A stretch of 64,000 nt of DNA, taken from the NCBI GenBank assembly GCA_964034945.1, contig OZ035963.1, positions 33,511,644 to 33,575,643 on the forward strand, given 5' to 3'. Position 1 is the first letter of the stretch. Every line of letters starts with the position of its first letter. The translations under genes and the position numbers were made by a program. Below are positions 48,451 through 56,771 of this stretch, one piece after another. Under the pieces are notes generated by a model. That model was not told where the DNA came from. It did not search any database and saw only the letters and a list, made by a program, of their open reading frames with translations. This DNA is from Chrysopilus asiliformis. Lineage: Eukaryota; Arthropoda; Insecta; Diptera; Rhagionidae.

Positions 48451-51400
48451 TACTCCCCCGCCTTGAAGGTACTTCAATAGATGTCTTTAAAGTAAAATCC
48501 TCTGCATGAACTCCTCTTCTAGGCGCCGGCGTTGGCTTCTGATTCTTGCATCGTTGATGAAGAAAGCGTGCTAAAAAGCATAGCAGGAAACCTACGCTGA
48601 GCATCAATGCGATATATGCAATGAAGTGGTGGCTGCTGTTTGAATTTGGCATTTCGTTCAATACCGAATTTTCCTTCAAGAGCTGGATGTTTTCCTTCAA
48701 AGCATTAATTTCGTGATCGTAGCCGTCGTGCTTGTAGAGTCCTGGTATAACCGATAATTTTGGCATTCTGGTCCCATTTAACGATTCCGAGATAGGTGTT
48801 AACGCCAGCAGTACTATTAATGCTATGCTGAACAGATTCGCCTTGCGTTTTGGAGTGTTAACCAAGGGTGAGGTATCCCGTTTCTGGTGTGCAGGTTCTA
48901 ACCACTTAGGATTGATGGGCTTGAAGCTGCCGTTTCTTGGTTTTCTGGTCGGCGATGATCCTTGTTGCGGCTCGTCAACCTCGTCTGTCGTCGATACTGG
49001 GAGGGGGCACACTCGGTGAATGGCACGTTTTGTGATTCCCTTGGCGGTCTTCAATTCTACTACTCTGATTAAGTTGTCCTTTCCCGGATGCACGTTTAAG
49101 ACCCGTGCCATGGGCCATTTTAACGACGGTATGTTGTCTTCTTTTAGGACAACGAGAGTCCCAGGAGAGATGTCTGTGACAGGCTTTGTCCATTTTGATC
49201 TACGTTGTAATTCCTGCAGGTATTCTGTTGACCATCGCCTCCAAATCTCATCTTTTAGGGCAGTCACAAGCTTCCATCTTTTGTTCAAATGGATTTTATT
49301 TTCTTGAAAACCCGGATTTGGAATAGCTGTAAGCGGCTCACCAATGAGGAAATGTCCCGGAGTAAGAGGCTGTAAGTCATTGGGGTCGTTGGACATAGGT
49401 GTAAGCGGCCTTGAATTTAGCATTGATTCTACCTCCGCTATGACAGTATGCAGTTCCTCGTATGTCAATGAGGCTCCATATGATACGCGCTTTAAGTAAT
49501 GTTTTGCCGACTTGACAGCGGCTTCCCAAAGGCCTCCAAAGTGGGGAGAACGGGCAGGAATAAATTTCCAGCGAATACCCTGTTGAGCACATTGTTCTTC
49601 AACGTCTTGTTGATGTTGAGTTGATGCGAACAAGTGACCAAGCTCTTGTAGCTCGTTTTTGGCTCCAATAAAGTTTGTGGCGTTATCGCAGTGTACAGTA
49701 GTTGGTCGTCCTCGTCGGGCGATGAAACGTTTTAAGCAGCCGATAAAGCTGGCTGAAGTCAAGTCAGAGACAAGTTCCAAGTGCACGGCCTTGGTGGCGA
49801 AACAGACGAAAACAGCAATGTATGCCTTGGTGGGTGTCTTCCCGCGGATTTTATAATGGATCATAAATGGCCCGCAAAAGTCTATCCCAGTGTGAGTGAA
49901 TGGTCGTGTTGGCTGTAGTCGCTCCACTGGTAAGTTTCCCATCAATTGCGAGATATTTCTTGGCCTTGCACGGGCGCATTTTAAGCAGTGATGGACTACA
50001 CTCTGTGCCAATCTACGCCCTCCTAGAACCCAAAACTGTCTGCGCATCAACGCTAGTAGAGCTTGAGGTCCTGGGTGTAAGTAGTTAATGTGTAGTTGTT
50101 TTACTATTAACTTTATGATAATGTCGGTACTAGGCAGGAGAACTGGGTGCTTGGACTCGAAACTCAGTTGTGATTCTTGTAGTCTTCCTCCCACTCTAAT
50201 GAGTCCCTTGTCGTCAAGCCAAGGAGTCAGGGATATGAGCCGGTTTCCAGATGTTAAGGGTTCTTTCTTTCTTAACGTTTTTAGTTCTGCGGAGAATTCT
50301 TTGCCTTGTACGTGAGCCATGATATGATGAAGAGCCTTGTATAACTCCTCTGAATTTGGCCTTTTCTGTATAAGCCGCTGGTCCTTTGGGACTCGACAAT
50401 TCTTGGTGAATCGGATTACAAAGGCGGTGACTTCATGCAATCTTCGAAATGAGTTGTTGTGCTGAATTTCATCTATAAAACTACTGCCCTTATTGGTTGC
50501 TAATAAAATTGTTTTTGCTGCCTTAAGCTCCAGGTTGATGCTGGGTTCGACTGCTTTAAGTTTTGGCCAGAAAGGCTTTGATTTCTTTAAAAACTCAGGT
50601 CCTTCAAACCAAAGTTTGCAATTGAGCAAATCCTTGGGATAAATGCCCCTTGACAAAATATCCGCTGGGTTGCTCTTTGAGTCAATGTGCCTCCAATTTT
50701 GTGGGGATGATGTCCTTTGGATTTGAGCTACTCGATTTGCGACGAAGGTTTTAAATGTGTTCGAAGGATTCTGAATCCACGACAGCACGATTGTAGAATC
50801 GGTCCAATATGTGATGTTTTTCATTGGCTGATTTAGACAAGTCGACACTCTTTCGGCAAGACTTGTTGTTAGAACCGCCGCACAAAGCTCTAATCGCGGT
50901 AAAGTTTCCTTCCTTGTGGGAGCAACACGAGATTTGGAGCACAGTAGTCTCACTGTTATTTGATTGTTGCAGTTATTACTTCTTGCATAAATACAGGCTC
51001 CGTACGCTTGTTCGCTTGCATCGGCGAAGGCGTGCAGTTCAACTTCGGAATCTGGAGTTATGACGTGTCGAGGTATGGTCAACTTGTCTAAAAGTTTTAT
51101 TTGCTCGCGAAATCTTGACCAACTTGTATGAAGTTCCTCAGGAATGGCCGCATCCCAGTCTAGTTTTAAACTCCATAAATTCTGCATGAAGATTTTTGCA
51201 AGTACAACGACCGGGTTGATGATTCCTAAAGGATCGAAAATGCTGGCCGTTTCAGCTAATATGGAGCGTTTAGTGAATCTCTTGTTCGATTGTCGGAGTT
51301 GTCGCCCGCATAATGCCTTGATGGCGAGTGTATCTTCTTTGGGGTTCCAAGTTAAGCCCAACGTTGAGACGTCATTGTCGTTGAGCGTGAGTTCTACTGC

Positions 51401-54400
51401 ACGGTCTTCGGGTGGGATGTGTTCAAGCAGTTTAGGGTGGTTGGAACACCATTTTCGCAACGGAAATCCTCCCTTGTGCAACATGTCTCGAAGTTGCTGC
51501 TGCATCTGGGTTGCGTCTTCTATGTTGTCAGCACCAGTGAGGATATCATCAACATAGAAGTCTCTTTTCGTAGCTGCTGATGCCAGAGGGTGATTTTGTT
51601 GCTCGATCTCAGCTAGAGCATGGAGGCACTGGGTGGCTTGATAGGACGCTGGGACGGTGCCATATGTAACAGTGCACAGGCGATAATACCTTAATTCGTC
51701 AGTAGGTCGCTCTCGCCAAACTATTAACAGCATGTTTCTATCGCTTGAATCCAGCCAAATTTGTCTGTACATCTTGACGATATCTGCCGTAAAGACATAT
51801 CGATGCATTCTGAATCTTATTAAAATGGAGAATAAATCTTCTTGTATGGTGGGACCAGGTTGTAACATATCATTGAGGGATATATTAGTCGACGTTTTTG
51901 CTGAAGCATCGAATACCACTCTCAGCTTTGTCGTTCTGCTTCCTGGTTTTAGTACGGCGTGATGAGGCACAAAGTAATGACGTAGAGGAAGAAGTTCTCT
52001 GCTCAGAACCTCCATGTGCCCCATTGCCTCGTATTCTCTCATGAATTTAACATACTCTTGTCGTAGTTCTGGCATTCTAGAGAATTTTCTTTCTAATGCC
52101 AAGAACCGCCGCTGTGCTTGATGGCAAGAATCGCCCAAGTCTGAGTTTATCGGCTTGAATGGGAGTTTTACGATAAACTTGCCGTTCAGGTCCCGACGGT
52201 AAGTTGAATGAAAATGTTCTCTGCAAGCCAGCTGCTCGGAGGAGAGCAACCTTTCAGGAGCTTTTGTTTCTTCAAGTTCCCAAAATCTGCGAATTCTTTC
52301 GTCTAGGCCGACACCGATGCCGCAAAAAGATTCTGAAGATGGTAAGTTGGCAGCCTTACCCAGAACGATCCATCCTAAGAGCGAATTTTGTAAGGTTGGT
52401 AAGTTTGGACCCAATTTTATTTGTCCGATGGTCATCAAGTCGCAATACAACTCTGCTCCTATTAGAAGATCGATCCCCCTTGGTTGGTGGAATTGTGCAT
52501 CGGCGAGTTGAATGTTTTGTGGAATCGACCATGAACTTATGTCGATAAATCTGCTGGGTTGTTGTGGGGCGATTTGTGGTAAAATGAACGCTTCCAAATC
52601 GGCTGTGAAGTTCGTTTTTTGTGATCGTAAATGAACACATACCCTTCGTTGTGTTTGTAGGGTAGCTGACCCTAAACAAGCCAGGTTTAATTGGGTGTTT
52701 GTTGTACTCAAACCCAATCGTTTACATAGTTTCTCAGAAATAAAATTGTTTTGAGATCCTGTATCCAATATGGCTCTGCATTCAACTGGGTTACCATGCT
52801 TATCAAGCGCATGTAACAATGCTGTGGCGAGGAATACGTAACTCTGTTTTTCATTCGCTAAGGTTGCGCCTGTCGTAAACAAGCCGACTTGAGATTGCAC
52901 CGGTTGCGAGATGGCTAATCCGGGTGTCTCGCTTGCCCTTAACTGAGCAACTTGGTGTATTAGCGTATGGTGCTGTTTATTGCAGTTGAAGCAATGGCGT
53001 GAAAGGCAAGCATTGACTGCGTGACCTGGCTGAAGGCAATTCTCGCATAAGGAATGCTTCTTTATATACTGGATCCTGTCGTTGATAGACATTTGCAAGA
53101 ATTTCTTGCATTTGTGAAGTCTGTGATTGACCTGTTTGCAACAGGAGCAAGTTTGCTGGTGGGTGGACAACAACGATGACCGTGAATTGAAGTTCTGTTT
53201 TTGTTGTCTGTCCTTTCGATCGCCCAAGCTCTCTAATGTATGAAAGCGAGACTCGAGGAAGCTTAAGAAGCCGGATAACTTCTGTAAATCGCGTGGATCC
53301 TTTAGAGACTGCTCATAAAGCCTGTGTGTTTCCTTGTCTAGTTTTTGAGTTAGGAAGTATAAGGCTATTGGGTCCCAATTATCAGTGTTGATTTTTAAAT
53401 TATTCAATGCTGATATGCACTCCTTGATGACGTCATGAAACTTCTTCACCCCGGAGGCCGAATTTTCTGTCATGAAAGGTTGAGAGAATAATTTGTGAAG
53501 AGAAGCAGAGACCAATAGCCGGATGTTGTTGTATCGAGACTTCAATATGTCCCATGCAGCGACATAATTTTCTTCGGATATTTGTAGATGTTGGATGATT
53601 TTGGCAGCTTCACCCGATAAATTCGACTTCAGGTGAAACATCTTCTGGACGTTTCCCATTGGCTGGGAATGTATAAGTTGATTGAACAGATCGTGGAATT
53701 CCGTCCATTTGAGGTAGCTTCCGTCAAATGTCGGAATTCTAACCTTTGGTAATTTGAACTGAGGAGCGTACTGAAAATTGCTAGAAGAGGGTTGCAGTTT
53801 TTCCATCTCTTCCCTCAAACGCACGACTGCTTGCAACTGGCGATACTCCAGGTCAGCGTATGACCTTTCGTCGTAGTCGTCTGGCTGGAAGTCGTCTGCC
53901 ATGATGACGCCATGCATGTCCATTGAAGTTTGCCAATACCTTTGAATCATCTTCAGCTGCTCAGAGTAATACATTTTACTAAACGTTTTTGTAGATTCTT
54001 CTTCTAAGCGTTGCAATAGCCGCTCTAAGGCCGCCATGTTGGCCTTTTGCTGCCGAATCATCTTGGTCGTAGTTTGTTGAGGTTGGTCATCCTTTGGTTG
54101 GCTTGGCCCGGCTTGAACAGTGGATACTGGCTCTAGAAGGGCTGCTTCGATTTTCGTTTTGAGAGTCTTGTATAATGCCTCAACGTTGGATCGATGATTG
54201 GCCTTGAAGTATGGATGTTCCAAATCTTCGTTTTTCAGGCATCCCAAAATCAATCGATGATTGCTGTCATATGCTTGCCATAAATCTTCTAAACTTTGTT
54301 GTCGCCGGATGAGATATTCTTCTGTGCGTCTGCTTGGGCCATCCTTCCTGTAGTTCTCGGATAATTTTTCGATATCTGCCCCCAGTTGGGACTGTCGGGC

Positions 54401-54424
54401 TGCTATGTCGATGAATGTGTCCAT
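48380..54424 (-). CDS. Bel/Pao Gag-Pol polyprotein with C-terminal membrane module
   Basis: About 2,014 residues from ATG at 54422-54424; an upstream in-frame GTG lies in the primer site. In order: a Gag region with coiled-coil-like helices; a DUF1759-type Gag core near 227-370 (PKVRIPTFDGSYLKWTEF); Cys/His knuckles near 426-490 (CENCLQPGHAVNAC, CFNCNKQHHTLIH); an aspartic protease with ILDTGSQNNF near 553; reverse transcriptase with LRVVFDASAK near 837 and the YVDD site near 958; RNase H with HAFADAS near 1128 and TDSTIVLSW near 1208; integrase with a His/Cys zinc-binding part ending CLKC, then the D-D-E residues in GIDFCGP, HCDNATNF and GGLWEAAVK; a DUF5641-type C-terminal domain; and a tail with two hydrophobic segments near 1861-1881 and 1930-1952. 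The frame is unbroken and all the key motifs listed are present. Reverse transcription occurs in virus-like particles and integration in the nucleus. Confidence 0.95.
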   Translation of the reverse strand: MDTFIDIAARQSQLGADIEKLSENYRKDGPSRRTEEYLIRRQQSLEDLWQAYDSNHRLILGCLKNEDLEHPYFKANHRSNVEALYKTLKTKIEAALLEPVSTVQAGPSQPKDDQPQQTTTKMIRQQKANMAALERLLQRLEEESTKTFSKMYYSEQLKMIQRYWQTSMDMHGVIMADDFQPDDYDERSYADLEYRQLQAVVRLREEMEKLQPSSSNFQYAPQFKLPKVRIPTFDGSYLKWTEFHDLFNQLIHSQPMGNVQKMFHLKSNLSGEAAKIIQHLQISEENYVAAWDILKSRYNNIRLLVSASLHKLFSQPFMTENSASGVKKFHDVIKECISALNNLKINTDNWDPIALYFLTQKLDKETHRLYEQSLKDPRDLQKLSGFLSFLESRFHTLESLGDRKDRQQKQNFNSRSSLLSTHQQTCSCCKQVNHRLHKCKKFLQMSINDRIQYIKKHSLCENCLQPGHAVNACLSRHCFNCNKQHHTLIHQVAQLRASETPGLAISQPVQSQVGLFTTGATLANEKQSYVFLATALLHALDKHGNPVECRAILDTGSQNNFISEKLCKRLGLSTTNTQLNLACLGSATLQTQRRVCVHLRSQKTNFTADLEAFILPQIAPQQPSRFIDISSWSIPQNIQLADAQFHQPRGIDLLIGAELYCDLMTIGQIKLGPNLPTLQNSLLGWIVLGKAANLPSSESFCGIGVGLDERIRRFWELEETKAPERLLSSEQLACREHFHSTYRRDLNGKFIVKLPFKPINSDLGDSCHQAQRRFLALERKFSRMPELRQEYVKFMREYEAMGHMEVLSRELLPLRHYFVPHHAVLKPGSRTTKLRVVFDASAKTSTNISLNDMLQPGPTIQEDLFSILIRFRMHRYVFTADIVKMYRQIWLDSSDRNMLLIVWRERPTDELRYYRLCTVTYGTVPASYQATQCLHALAEIEQQNHPLASAATKRDFYVDDILTGADNIEDATQMQQQLRDMLHKGGFPLRKWCSNHPKLLEHIPPEDRAVELTLNDNDVSTLGLTWNPKEDTLAIKALCGRQLRQSNKRFTKRSILAETASIFDPLGIINPVVVLAKIFMQNLWSLKLDWDAAIPEELHTSWSRFREQIKLLDKLTIPRHVITPDSEVELHAFADASEQAYGACIYARSNNCNNQITVRLLCSKSRVAPTRKETLPRLELCAAVLTTSLAERVSTCLNQPMKNITYWTDSTIVLSWIQNPSNTFKTFVANRVAQIQRTSSPQNWRHIDSKSNPADILSRGIYPKDLLNCKLWFEGPEFLKKSKPFWPKLKAVEPSINLELKAAKTILLATNKGSSFIDEIQHNNSFRRLHEVTAFVIRFTKNCRVPKDQRLIQKRPNSEELYKALHHIMAHVQGKEFSAELKTLRKKEPLTSGNRLISLTPWLDDKGLIRVGGRLQESQLSFESKHPVLLPSTDIIIKLIVKQLHINYLHPGPQALLALMRRQFWVLGGRRLAQSVVHHCLKCARARPRNISQLMGNLPVERLQPTRPFTHTGIDFCGPFMIHYKIRGKTPTKAYIAVFVCFATKAVHLELVSDLTSASFIGCLKRFIARRGRPTTVHCDNATNFIGAKNELQELGHLFASTQHQQDVEEQCAQQGIRWKFIPARSPHFGGLWEAAVKSAKHYLKRVSYGASLTYEELHTVIAEVESMLNSRPLTPMSNDPNDLQPLTPGHFLIGEPLTAIPNPGFQENKIHLNKRWKLVTALKDEIWRRWSTEYLQELQRRSKWTKPVTDISPGTLVVLKEDNIPSLKWPMARVLNVHPGKDNLIRVVELKTAKGITKRAIHRVCPLPVSTTDEVDEPQQGSSPTRKPRNGSFKPINPKWLEPAHQKRDTSPLVNTPKRKANLFSIALIVLLALTPISESLNGTRMPKLSVIPGLYKHDGYDHEINALKENIQLLKENSVLNEMPNSNSSHHFIAYIALMLSVGFLLCFLARFLHQRCKNQKPTPAPRRGVHAEDFTLKTSIEVPSRRGSMFGTNRQQLSPDAPVSPREADNA
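48453..48464 (-). promoter_or_regulatory. Polypurine tract
   Basis: AAGGCGGGGGAG on the minus strand ends two bases before the 3' LTR, where the plus-strand primer is expected. One C interrupts the purines. Confidence 0.7.
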
Positions 54425-54440
54425 CACGTCGGGGTCACCA
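54423..54440 (-). promoter_or_regulatory. Primer-binding site, tRNA-Trp type
   Basis: TGGTGACCCCGACGTGAT on the minus strand begins 4 bases after the 5' LTR and is complementary to the CCA-tailed 3' end of eukaryotic tRNA-Trp, the 18-base primer site also known from Rous sarcoma virus. Its last two bases are the first two of the gag ATG. Confidence 0.88.
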
Positions 54441-54444
54441 AAAA

Positions 54445-54858
54445 TGTTGGAGTGGAGCTTCTTCCCTTCCAGGTCTTGTGGGTTTTTTATATTTTGGGCA
54501 AGTGCGGCTACCTCTGGTGGGGCCTCTTCACTTGAATGAACTGAGATTAAATTAACTTCTGTTGAATTAAGTCAAATGCGGCTACCTCGGGTGGGGCCTC
54601 TTCAATTGATAATCACTCAAAGACTAGTTAACTGTTTCTGACTTTTATTCTTACAAATCATTATTTATATACAAAATTTCTTAACATTGGAAATTCTAAA
54701 TTCTAAATTCTACATGGTTCCCGTGAGAACATTTTCCAGACGCATCGTCAGCGGAAAAAGGCAACAACAGGTCGTATTTCGTTTGTCTTATGCGTTGTCT
54801 GCCTCACGTGGCGATACAGGTGCATCAGGTGATAATTGCTGACGGTTGGTACCGAACA
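54445..54858 (-). repeat. 5' LTR of the Bel/Pao element
   Basis: 414 bp. On the element strand it starts TGTTCGGTACC and ends CTCCAACA. A TATATAAATA box lies at 54662-54671, with AATAAA just downstream. A 25-bp sequence (GCGGCTACCTC...GGGGCCTCTTCA on the plus strand) is present twice, 73 bp apart, as possible regulatory repeats. Confidence 0.95.
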
Positions 54859-54962
54859 CCGTTTGTAACGCCAAGATCCCGTCATCACACACAAAAATGA
54901 ATTACACCAGTGTGTTTAGAATGATAAAAATAATTAATTTCTGCATGTCCGTCCGTCTGTCC

Positions 54963-55024
<62 letters not shown>

Positions 55025-55457
55025 CTGTCTGTCTGTCCGTCCGTCTGTCTGTCTGTCTGTCCGTCTGTCTTTGGCGCGGATTGCGGGCGCACGGATTGAG
55101 CTAGAGACTTGAAATTTTGCGCAGATCCGTTTTTCGTAAAATGCGAGGCTGAGTTCGTTAATGGGCAAAAATGGACCATTAGGGGGGGTACCCCCATACG
55201 AACGAAAACTTTTTTTCTGAATCTCTCAAAAACGGTGCATCCTATCAAAAAAGTGCAAGAACAAAAGTTATTTAGGATATGATTCTACATAAAACTTCCA
55301 TACATCAAAATCCGATTGGAATAAATTTTAAAAAATCTTATTGGAAAGTTTGACTTCAAAGTGGAATTTTGGTACAACTGTTCGAATTTTGATACGAATA
55401 TCACCATACGGGTTTTCAATAATTGCCAGATTGGCAATTATAGCTTTTGTTATGTTT
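54859..55457 (+). mobile_element. Helentron-like repeat copy E, right part
   Basis: Continues from 48036 after the target duplication. It has the longest GTCY tract of the family (about 54946-55072), then the conserved body, the inverted subterminal repeat TCACCATACGGGT near 55402, the hairpin TTGCCA-gat-TGGCAA near 55426, and the terminus GCTTTTGTTATGTTT. Confidence 0.85.
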
Positions 55458-55991
55458 AACCTTTAACGAAGTCCTCAACCTCTTCGGATTTTGTAGATAC
55501 TTTCCTAGAAAGTTAGACAACATTGTTCCATGGCATTTCTAAGAAACGATTTTAACCGCTTCAAAGTGGAAAATGATCGTTCCGCAGACGATATATTTTC
55601 AAAAGCTGATGTACTCGCGGAAAAAGCTGATTGTTTCTCATTTTTTAGAGCAGACACGTCTGACCTATTAGAAGGATTTTTTCGGATGTGAATATATCTA
55701 TCAAGCTTCTGTTTCCGAAACTAGGAAGTTGACATTTTGCCATCTTGTATAGTTCCGGTAACAATATTTCAGATAATGGAAGATCCTGCTATGCTAACGT
55801 GATTATCCTTTTCCTCAAATTTCCCGGAAAAAACCCCTCAGGTAGATTTTGGGGTCCCTGAATCCGAGGCTGACGTTAAGAAGTTTGTAAGGATAACGGA
55901 AGGGTATTGTAAGTATATCGAGATTATTATTTTCCTAAAATTTTACAAAAAAGATGTCATCTGGTGGTTTTTGGGGTCGCTGAATCCGATT
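55458..55991. repeat. Fragments of the GGGGTCGCTGAATCCG repeat family
   Basis: Two tandem-like units at about 55795-55910 and 55913-55997 share TTTTGGGGTCsCTGAATCCG and AAGAAGTxTGTAAGGATAACGG. Related fragments lie at 10139-10344, 23100-23170, 26860-27010, 28550-28585, 36361-36480 and 47715-47750. The part before 55795 is unassigned. Confidence 0.5.
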
Positions 55992-56150
55992 CTGAATGGA
56001 AGCTGGCTCACCGTCACCAGAGCGTTCTTTACCAGCTTCCAAGCAAGCTTACAGGAGTTGATGGGGTGACTCGATTTGAGTACTTATACCCCAACTGCAC
56101 TAAACCTTTTACGAATCATAAGGGAAGGCAAAAATAGCGCCATCAAGCCA
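55992..56150. repeat. Hairpin-rich module, copy 2
   Basis: Shares about 130 bp with 7685-7830. Stem 1 is GGAAGCTGG (55998-56006) with CCAGCTTCC (56032-56040), identical in both copies. Stem 3 is GGGGT (56063-56067) with ACCCC (56088-56092), where the other copy has GGAGT/ACTCC. The inner hairpin ACTCG-att-TGAGT has a G:T pair in place of G:C. Function unknown. Confidence 0.6.
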
Positions 56151-56390
56151 TAACGATATATATATACAAGTATATTGTTGTTCGTTGTATCGCGGTTGCA
56201 TCAGCTAACGTTTAGAACGCGTTGTGGCCCTTTTTACATGTGCCACTACGCGTAGTCGCCTTTTTTAGTTAGCCACAACCCATTGTGGCCGTTTTTTCGC
56301 TCAATGAGCGTTTTCCGTCTTTGGGCCTAACATATCTATGTACATATATAAACAGGCAAATCTCGATTGTTTGAACTAATGTTTGCTTAC
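56151..56390. other. Short-motif-rich DNA, unassigned
   Basis: Contains GTTGTGGCC and CCACAAC/CCACTACGCG-type motifs in both orientations and a TATATATATA run. Probably decayed transposon DNA. No gene seen. Confidence 0.3.
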
Positions 56391-56653
56391 CTGTCAGCCC
56401 CTCTTATGCTATCTTCTGAACTGTTGGAGCAATTTTGACGTGGTTTGCGCCATTAAGTAAATGGTCCTGCAAGGAAATTTTTCGATAACTGAAATCGGCC
56501 CAGCCCTTCCTTTTGTCTGTAAACCCCTCTCCTGATATATTCGGAAAGGTTGGAGCAATTTTGACACGGTATGTGCCACTGAGTAGATTTTGTCCTAAGC
56601 TAAGTTTTGCCGTACTAGAATCTACCCTTCTCCATGTTAGTAAACCCCTCTTA
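56391..56653. repeat. Degenerate tandem repeat, about 125-bp period, left part
   Basis: Units share GTTGGAGCAATTTTGACxxGG and CCCCTCxxATGCTATCT-type segments at about 56396 and 56520, and resume after the insertion at 58147. The reverse complement of this family is recognisable at 241-560. Open frames across it repeat the same peptide per unit and are by-products of the repeat. Confidence 0.6.
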
Positions 56654-56771
56654 CGCCCGTCATACACTTGAGCTAAGCGAGCTCAACTACGTGAGCTAAG
56701 TTTCTCGCTGAAAGTAAAATCCTTAGCATTTACATTGGAGACCCCACACTTCAGCGAAACTATGAAACTAC

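Larger units (their letters stand above)
48037..54858 (-). mobile_element. Intact Bel/Pao LTR retrotransposon (6.8 kb)
   Basis: Two 414-bp LTRs in direct orientation, TG...CA when read on either strand, bound a single long gag-pol frame read on the minus strand. The 5-bp target duplication CCGTT is at 48032-48036 and 54859-54863. I compared the two LTRs base by base and found no difference, and the frame has no stop, so insertion is recent and the copy is potentially active. The target was a helentron-like repeat whose halves lie at 47986-48036 and 54859-55457. The primer site, polypurine tract, TATA box and poly(A) signal are listed separately. Confidence 0.95.

Noticed and set aside
54846..55248. 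Cys-Leu-Ser-Val and Gln-Thr-Asp repeat proteins in several frames
   Set aside because: These are translations of the GTCY microsatellite in the helentron-like repeats, not proteins. The same holds at 24136-24433, 25255-25495, 40691-40990 and 47290-47607.
56404..56667. 87-codon minus-strand frame
   Set aside because: It reads through a tandem repeat and gives the same peptide per unit, so it is explained by the repeat.
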